Source of the DNA: Nocardiopsis sp. NRRL B-16309
GTDB lineage: Bacteria; Actinomycetota; Actinomycetes; Streptosporangiales; Streptosporangiaceae
NCBI RefSeq assembly: GCF_001279585.1
Contig: NZ_LGEC01000074.1
Span: 46,640 to 110,639 of the forward strand
Length of the DNA stretch: 64,000 nucleotides
Direction of reading: 5' to 3'
Program-made: the position numbers and the translations under genes
Shown here: positions 59,464 through 64,000 of the stretch, one piece after another
Numbering within the stretch: position 1 is the first letter of the stretch
Layout of the letters: every line of letters begins with the position of its first letter
The notes under the pieces: model-generated
What the model was told of the DNA's origin: nothing
The model's database searches: none
What the model saw: only the letters and a program-made list of their open reading frames with translations

Positions 59464-59816
59464 CGGGTGATTCCTCCATGTGTCGGAGACAACGTTGTCG
59501 AAGGTGGTCCGGGGTGGCGCCGGGGACAGTGGCGGGAAGCTGTCCCCGGCGCCGGTCGGGAAGCCCGACCGACGGGTCCGGGGCGCTCGGTCGGGGCGGT
59601 GGTCAGAGGTGGCCGGGCGGAAGCGGTCGGTCCCGCGTCCGGGTCGACAGCGGTCGGTCTCGGTCAGTGGGTCCAGGGGCGGCAGCGGCGGGGTGGAAAG
59701 CGGGGTGGATCCAGGGCGGTGGGTCGGTAGCTATGGGTCGGGGCGGTGAGGTGGTCGGGGCGGGCCGGGCGCCGGGGGGTGGGACGCCCGGCCCGCGGAG
59801 GGCGCGGAGCGCGTCC
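59464..59816. other. 353-bp gap between the xylanase and mannanase genes
   Basis: It contains the mannanase ribosome-binding site, the LacI-type operator at 59488 and an inverted repeat (GGCGCCGGGGACAG...CTGTCCCCGGCGCC, about 59514-59552). The inverted repeat could be the start of an upstream terminator or attenuator. The remainder is G-rich with GGTCGG repeats. No gene is seen. Confidence 0.5.
59488..59499. promoter_or_regulatory. LacI-family operator of the mannanase gene
   Basis: GACAACGTTGTC is a perfect 12-bp palindrome with the central CG typical of LacI-family sites, 25 bp before the mannanase ATG. Sugar-responsive LacI regulators control actinomycete glycosidases from such sites. It is unlike the TGGGAGCGCTCCCA cellulose box of CelR, and no such box was found in the window. 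Confidence 0.6.
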
Positions 59817-61253
59817 TCACCCGGTCCGGCAGGCCTGGCCCTCCAGCTCGAACGCCTCGGGTGCTCCGGCCTGGCCGGTGTGCGTGATCTGCATCCCGAA
59901 GGACACCGATCCGCCCGGCGCGATGGTGTCGTTCCAGGCGGCGGGCGTGGCGGTGACCTCGCTGCCGTTCTGGTCGACCTGGGCGCTCCAGGCGCCGGTG
60001 ACGCGCTCACCGGCGGGCTGGGTCCACGTCAGCGACCAGTCCGGGACGGGGGAGTCCCCGTCGTTGCGGACCGTGACGTCGATCACCGCGCCCTGGCCCC
60101 AGTGGGAGGTGACGGTGTAGGAGACCAGGCAGTCCTGCTCGCCCGGTTCCCCCGGATCGCCTGTGCCGGGTCCGGTGTCGCCGCCCAGGGCCTCGCTCAC
60201 CGCCCAGTAGGCGGGCTTGGGTTCGTAGGCGTCGTCGATCGGCAGCGCGGCGCCCTGTCCCTCGAAGACGTCGGGCACCCAGGAGTGGGCGTCGGTGACA
60301 CCCCACACGGACACGCCGGAGCAGCCGGGCACCGACAGACAGGCGTCCATGACCCGGGCGTAGTCGTCGGCCTGCCGGTCGAGCTTGTCCTGGGTGACGG
60401 GCAGGTCCATCCGGATGTCCAGCTCGGTGATGACCACCTCCAGCCCCAGGTCCGTGAAGCGCTCGATGTTCTCGCGCACGTCGCCGGGAACTTGGCCGAC
60501 GATCAGGTGGCCCTGGATGCCGATGCCGTCCAGCGGGACGCCCTGGTCGAGGAGGGACTCGGCCAGGGCGTACATGCCGTCGCTCTTGGCGTTGATCCCC
60601 TCGATGTTGTAGTCGTTGACGAACAGCCGGGCGTCCGGGTCGACCTCCTCGGCAGTGGTGAGGGCCTGGGCGATGTAGTCCTCGCCCAGCGTCCGGTGGA
60701 AGACCGAGTCGCGGAAGGTGCCGTCCTCGTTGAAGGGCTCGTTGACCACGTCCCAGGTGGCGATCTCCCCGGCGTAGCGGCCCATGGTGGTCTCGATGTG
60801 GTCGGTGGTGATGTCGGTGAGCTCCGCCGCGGAGAAGCCGCCGTCCTCCACCCAGGAGGGCAGCTGGCTGTGCCAGACCAGGGTGTGGCCGTGCACCTCC
60901 TGGTCGTTGGACTGGGCGAACTCCATCACGCGGTCGGCGGCGGCGAAGGAGTACTGCCCCCGCTGGGGCTGGACCGACTCCCACTTGAGGGAGTTCTCGT
61001 GGGTGATGGTGTTGAACTCGGTGGCGGCGGTGTCGCGGTAGACCTGTTGGTCGAGCAGGTGCGCGGAGACGGCGGTGCCCATCCGCAGGCCGAGTCGGTC
61101 GGCCGGCTCGCGTAACCCGCTCTGCTGTGCCGTGGTGTCGGCGGCCTCCGCGGCCGGTGCCGCGTGGGCGGCCGTGACCGTCCCGGCCGCGAGCGCGCAG
61201 CCGAGTGCGACGGCCGCCAGCGCCCTGGCGCGTGTGCGTGTCCTGCCTGGCAT
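59817..61253 (-). CDS. GH10 endo-1,4-beta-xylanase with CBM2
   Basis: The product is 478 aa with a signal peptide ending TAAHA. GH10 blocks are present: FNTITHENSLKWESVQP, VHGHTLVWHSQLPSW, IATWDVVNEPFNED (acid/base Glu), RLFVNDYNIEG, GIGIQGHL, EVVITELDIRMDLP (nucleophile Glu) and GVSVWGVTDAHSWVP. After a short Gly/Pro linker comes a C-terminal CBM2 (CLVSYTVTSHWGQGAVIDVTV...APEAFELEGQAC). It cleaves xylan backbones outside the cell. The GH48 terminator lies in the 106-bp gap upstream, so the gene is probably transcribed from its own promoter. Confidence 0.94.
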   Translation of the reverse strand: MPGRTRTRARALAAVALGCALAAGTVTAAHAAPAAEAADTTAQQSGLREPADRLGLRMGTAVSAHLLDQQVYRDTAATEFNTITHENSLKWESVQPQRGQYSFAAADRVMEFAQSNDQEVHGHTLVWHSQLPSWVEDGGFSAAELTDITTDHIETTMGRYAGEIATWDVVNEPFNEDGTFRDSVFHRTLGEDYIAQALTTAEEVDPDARLFVNDYNIEGINAKSDGMYALAESLLDQGVPLDGIGIQGHLIVGQVPGDVRENIERFTDLGLEVVITELDIRMDLPVTQDKLDRQADDYARVMDACLSVPGCSGVSVWGVTDAHSWVPDVFEGQGAALPIDDAYEPKPAYWAVSEALGGDTGPGTGDPGEPGEQDCLVSYTVTSHWGQGAVIDVTVRNDGDSPVPDWSLTWTQPAGERVTGAWSAQVDQNGSEVTATPAAWNDTIAPGGSVSFGMQITHTGQAGAPEAFELEGQACRTG

Positions 61254-61297
61254 GGGGGGTCCTCGTGGTGGTCGTGGTCGGCGTGGTCGGTGGGGGT

Positions 61298-61333
61298 GGG
61301 GCCGGACGCCGGGTGGGGTCGGCGTCCGGCCCC
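61298..61333 (-). terminator. Terminator of the GH48 gene
   Basis: GGGGCCGGACGCC pairs perfectly with GGCGTCCGGCCCC around a 10-base loop, 27 bp beyond the GH48 stop. Confidence 0.75.
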
Positions 61334-61359
61334 TTGGAGGCGGTTCGCGGTGTCGCGGG

Positions 61360-63867
61360 TCAGCCGGTAGAGCAGGCCCCGCCGTCCAGCTCGAACGCCT
61401 CCGGTGTGGCGGCCTGGCCTCCGTGGGTCAGCTGGAAGCCGAAGGAGGTCTGGCCCCCGGCGGCGATGGTGCTGTTCCAGCCGACGGGTGTGGCCGTGAC
61501 CGTCCCGCCCGACTGCTCGACCTCGGCGTTCCAGGCTCCGGTGATCTCCTCACCCGAGGGCCGGGACCAGGTCAGGGCCCAGTCCTCGGCGTCGGCGTCG
61601 CCGGTGTTGCGCACGGTGACGTCCACGGTCGCGCCCTGGTTCCACTCGGAGGTGACGTCGTAGACGACCTCGCAGGAACCGTCCGGCTCGGGGTCCGGGC
61701 TGGGTGTGGGGTCCGGGCTGGGGCTGGGCGTGGGGTCGGGGCTGGGACTCGGGCTCGGGTCGGGGTCCGGGTCGGAGCCGCCGAAGAGCTCGCCGTGCGT
61801 GGCCAGGGCCGTGGCCACGTCGACCTGGGCCCAGAACCGGTGGTAGGTGAACTCCGGGGCCGGGCCGCCGTCCAGGTACTCCTGGACACGGGGCCAGTCG
61901 GAGTCGTCCTCGACGAAGGAGCGGATGGAGGCGAACGTGGAGTCGGAGTCGACCACGTCGCCGTTGGGCATCTGCCCGGTCCAGCCCTCGGGCACGTAGA
62001 GTCCGCCGTCGGGCGCGTCGAAGGGGTCGTCGAACCGCTCGTAGTCGGCCCGCACCTCCGGCACGGCCACGCCCAGGTCGTCCTGGTGCTCCAGCAGCGC
62101 GTCCAGCAGGCCCTCGGCGGTCTCCAGCGACGCCTCGTCGCCGGTGGCGTCCGCGTAGTGCATGAGGGTCTTGGCCAGGCCGGCGGCGATACCGACGTCC
62201 TGGTTGTGCGAGACGACATCGACGCTCAGGTCCGGGTTGCCGGTGGGCGTGCCGTCCCAGTCGTCGGGCGCGCCGCTCCACTCCATCTCGGCCGGGACGG
62301 CGAACTCCCCGTCGGGGCCGACCGTGGTGTTCTCGATCGCCCAGGGCACCCACGCGTCGAGGATGTCGCCGGCGCGCTCGTCGCCGGTGATGCGGTGGTA
62401 CTCGGCCACGCGCTCGATGTCCCAGACCTGGAAGCCGAACCACTGGTTGGACGGCGGGTCGTGCCACACGGGCTTCTCGTCGTAGAACATGCCGTAGAAG
62501 GTCGGGGTGCCCGCGGGCGGCTCGGAGTAGTCGCCCTCCCAGCTGTTGGTCGCGCCGCCGGCGATACCGCCGTCGGAGGACTGCAGCCACTGCAGGAACT
62601 CCAGCTGCCGGTCGAGGCTGATGCCCCAGTCCTCGGCGCCGGTCGCCGACTCCGGCCGCAGGGCGTCGACCTCCGAGAGCGCGTAGGCGGCCATCACGTT
62701 CTGGTAGCCCTGGTGGGCGGCCGAGCCGCCGATCCGCCAGGCCCAGGGGTACTCGGCGCTCTCCAGAGCGCCGCCCCAGGAGTAGTACCAGGCCATGAGG
62801 TAGTGCGCCGACTCCTTGCCCGATCCGGGAGAGCAGGAGGCGGGGTCGACGCAGTCGCCGATCTCCTTGAAGTACTTGTCGAACATCGCGTAGCGCAGGT
62901 AGTCGCCCATCATCGAGGCGTCGGAGACGCTGTCGGCGATGGCGGAGGCGTTGCCCTGCTCGGCGGCCCACTCGTGCGCGAGGTAGGCGACCTGGACGGC
63001 GCGGGCGTCGGCGTCGGGCGCGTTGGTGTAGCGCCACTGCTCGGAGTAGGACTGGTCCTCCACGAACAGGTCGAGGAACCCGTTCTCGCCGCCGTGCTCG
63101 AAGGTCTCGCAGGAGGGGTGGGGGACGGTCTCCCAGACCGACTCGTTGGAGCCGCGCTGGAAGGTGTTGATGTAGGCGGGGGCGTCGTCGCTGCCGTCGC
63201 CGCAGAAGCCGTAGCCGTAGATGTTGTCCACGTCCAGCAGCCAGTGCATCCCGTAGATCTCGTCGGTGCCGTAGGTGCTGCTCAGCTCGTCGGCGAGGGG
63301 GTCCTGGCCGGGCTGCACCTCGGGGGTGATCGGCATCGGGTAGTCGGCGGGCGAGAGCGACTCGGGGATGTAGGAGGCCGGGGCGGAGGGGTCGTAGGAG
63401 CCGTTGGTGGGCTGGTCGGCGGTGGCCGGGATGATGAAGGCCTCCATCGACGCCCACGCGTCGTTGAAGGGCTGCCAGTCGCCGGAGACGCGGCCGTAGG
63501 TGGCCTCCAGCCAGAGGTAGTAGCTGTAGGCCTCGGAGGTCGTGGCGTGCCCGGTGTCGGGCGCCTCCACGATGAGCTTCTCCACCGAGTGGTAGGGGAC
63601 GAGGAGCCCGTCGAACTCGCGGAAGTAGCCGCTGGCGGGGTCCTTGATGGTGTCGTACTGCTCCAGGAAGGCCGACTCGTACTGCGTGAGCTCGGGATTC
63701 TCGCTCTGGACCCTCTCGGCGACCGGTGTGTACTCGTAGTCCGACGTGGGGGCCGGTTCGGCCTGGACCGACACGGCGGTGAGCAGGGCGGCCACGAGGG
63801 CGGTGCCCAGGGCTGCTGGGATGGGCCATCGCCGTCGGGGGCGGGGCCGGGGTACGTGTGTGGTCAC
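61360..63867 (-). CDS. GH48 reducing-end exo-cellulase with CBM2
   Basis: The product is 835 aa from a GTG with GGAGGA upstream. The signal peptide ends SVQA. The GH48 domain (about 45-690) shows ESAFLEQYDTIKDPASGYF and LVPYHSVEKLIVEAPDTGHA, followed by TTSEAYSYYLWLEA, with the conserved acidic residues of the active-site tunnel entrance. GMHWLLDVDNIYGYG, GGIAGGATNSWEGDY and EFTYHRFWAQVDVATAL follow. A long (PSPDP)n linker and a CBM2 complete it. GH48 enzymes are processive cellobiohydrolases acting from reducing ends and are the core of actinomycete cellulase systems. Only 133 bp of upstream sequence is visible and no regulatory palindrome is seen there. Confidence 0.95.
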   Translation of the reverse strand: MTTHVPRPRPRRRWPIPAALGTALVAALLTAVSVQAEPAPTSDYEYTPVAERVQSENPELTQYESAFLEQYDTIKDPASGYFREFDGLLVPYHSVEKLIVEAPDTGHATTSEAYSYYLWLEATYGRVSGDWQPFNDAWASMEAFIIPATADQPTNGSYDPSAPASYIPESLSPADYPMPITPEVQPGQDPLADELSSTYGTDEIYGMHWLLDVDNIYGYGFCGDGSDDAPAYINTFQRGSNESVWETVPHPSCETFEHGGENGFLDLFVEDQSYSEQWRYTNAPDADARAVQVAYLAHEWAAEQGNASAIADSVSDASMMGDYLRYAMFDKYFKEIGDCVDPASCSPGSGKESAHYLMAWYYSWGGALESAEYPWAWRIGGSAAHQGYQNVMAAYALSEVDALRPESATGAEDWGISLDRQLEFLQWLQSSDGGIAGGATNSWEGDYSEPPAGTPTFYGMFYDEKPVWHDPPSNQWFGFQVWDIERVAEYHRITGDERAGDILDAWVPWAIENTTVGPDGEFAVPAEMEWSGAPDDWDGTPTGNPDLSVDVVSHNQDVGIAAGLAKTLMHYADATGDEASLETAEGLLDALLEHQDDLGVAVPEVRADYERFDDPFDAPDGGLYVPEGWTGQMPNGDVVDSDSTFASIRSFVEDDSDWPRVQEYLDGGPAPEFTYHRFWAQVDVATALATHGELFGGSDPDPDPSPSPSPDPTPSPSPDPTPSPDPEPDGSCEVVYDVTSEWNQGATVDVTVRNTGDADAEDWALTWSRPSGEEITGAWNAEVEQSGGTVTATPVGWNSTIAAGGQTSFGFQLTHGGQAATPEAFELDGGACSTG

Positions 63868-64000
63868 TGCGCATCCTCCTCGGAGGGTGCTCGTCCCCCG
63901 GATGCCGCGGGGCGGGGCGCGGGCCCCGGCCGCGGTGCGGCCGGGGTGGAGGGCGCCTCGGCGTGGGCAGCGGGGCCGAGACCTTGGGGGGTGTGGGGGG

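Noticed and set aside
56951..63867. CelR-type cellulose regulatory boxes
   Set aside because: I searched by eye for TGGGAGCGCTCCCA-like palindromes upstream of each glycosidase and found none.

Overview
The window is very GC-rich and reads like the chromosome of a filamentous or spore-forming actinomycete. The evidence is a SARP/AfsR-type regulator, a mycothiol-type DinB-fold protein, an F420-type nitroreductase, many GTG/TTG starts, and a lignocellulase set (GH48, GH10, GH5_8 and an AA10 monooxygenase, each with a C-terminal CBM2 joined by Pro/Ser/Asp- or Pro/Gly-rich linkers). This set resembles Nocardiopsis, Thermobifida or Streptomonospora. The genus is an inference. No rRNA, tRNA, CRISPR array, phage or intact insertion sequence was seen.

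Layout. 1-6.1 kb: a partial GNAT gene, a GlcNAc-kinase-like gene, a disulfide-oxidoreductase relative and a large SARP regulator. 6.5-11.7 kb: an FMN reductase, a 14-TM MFS pump, a TRIC channel, and a LysR regulator divergent from a threonine/serine dehydratase. 11.9-17.5 kb: PlsC, a universal stress protein, a phosphoesterase, a secreted GHL10 hydrolase and a DinB-fold protein. 17.5-20.5 kb: a PdxA-family dehydrogenase divergent from dhaK-dhaL, a probable sugar-acid or tetrose catabolic unit. 20.5-27.2 kb: a tightly overlapping operon of binding lipoprotein, a single-chain double permease, two ATPases and an MFS protein. It lies behind a 17-bp perfect palindrome that looks like a Zur box. The gene set matches opine-metallophore transport loci (Cnt/Cnt-like) and suggests a zincophore import/export unit.

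27.3-31.8 kb: a DoxX-like protein, a P450 divergent from a TetR regulator, and a BCCT transporter. 31.8-37.6 kb is an accessory patch. It holds a frameshifted gene, an SDR/F420-nitroreductase pair with a TetR regulator and twin palindromic operators, a SUKH-like gene, a DNA-binding protein and a broken DUF418 relic. Two ~55-bp direct repeats, each able to form a hairpin, bracket the 3.2-kb cassette. 37.6-43 kb: PepP, a secreted intradiol dioxygenase, a GNAT, an MpaB/DUF2236 protein and an NTF2-cupin fusion.

43.3-49.5 kb is the most unusual segment. It contains a trypsin-like protease fused to a NUC-type endonuclease, followed 40 bp later by a repeat-bearing metzincin. A membrane-anchored protein of unknown function is transcribed divergently. 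All three lack secretion signals that I can recognise, so a conflict or cell-death system is a reasonable hypothesis. 49.5-56.8 kb: a NarL-type two-component pair, PurB, a subtilase, a small membrane protein, a second dehydratase and a flavin reductase. 57-63.9 kb: four secreted polysaccharide-degrading enzymes on the minus strand, most with their own terminators. A perfect 12-bp LacI-type palindrome sits just upstream of the mannanase.

Intergenic regions repeatedly carry short degenerate tandem repeats. One array, with an 18-19 bp period, supplies the stop codon of a gene.
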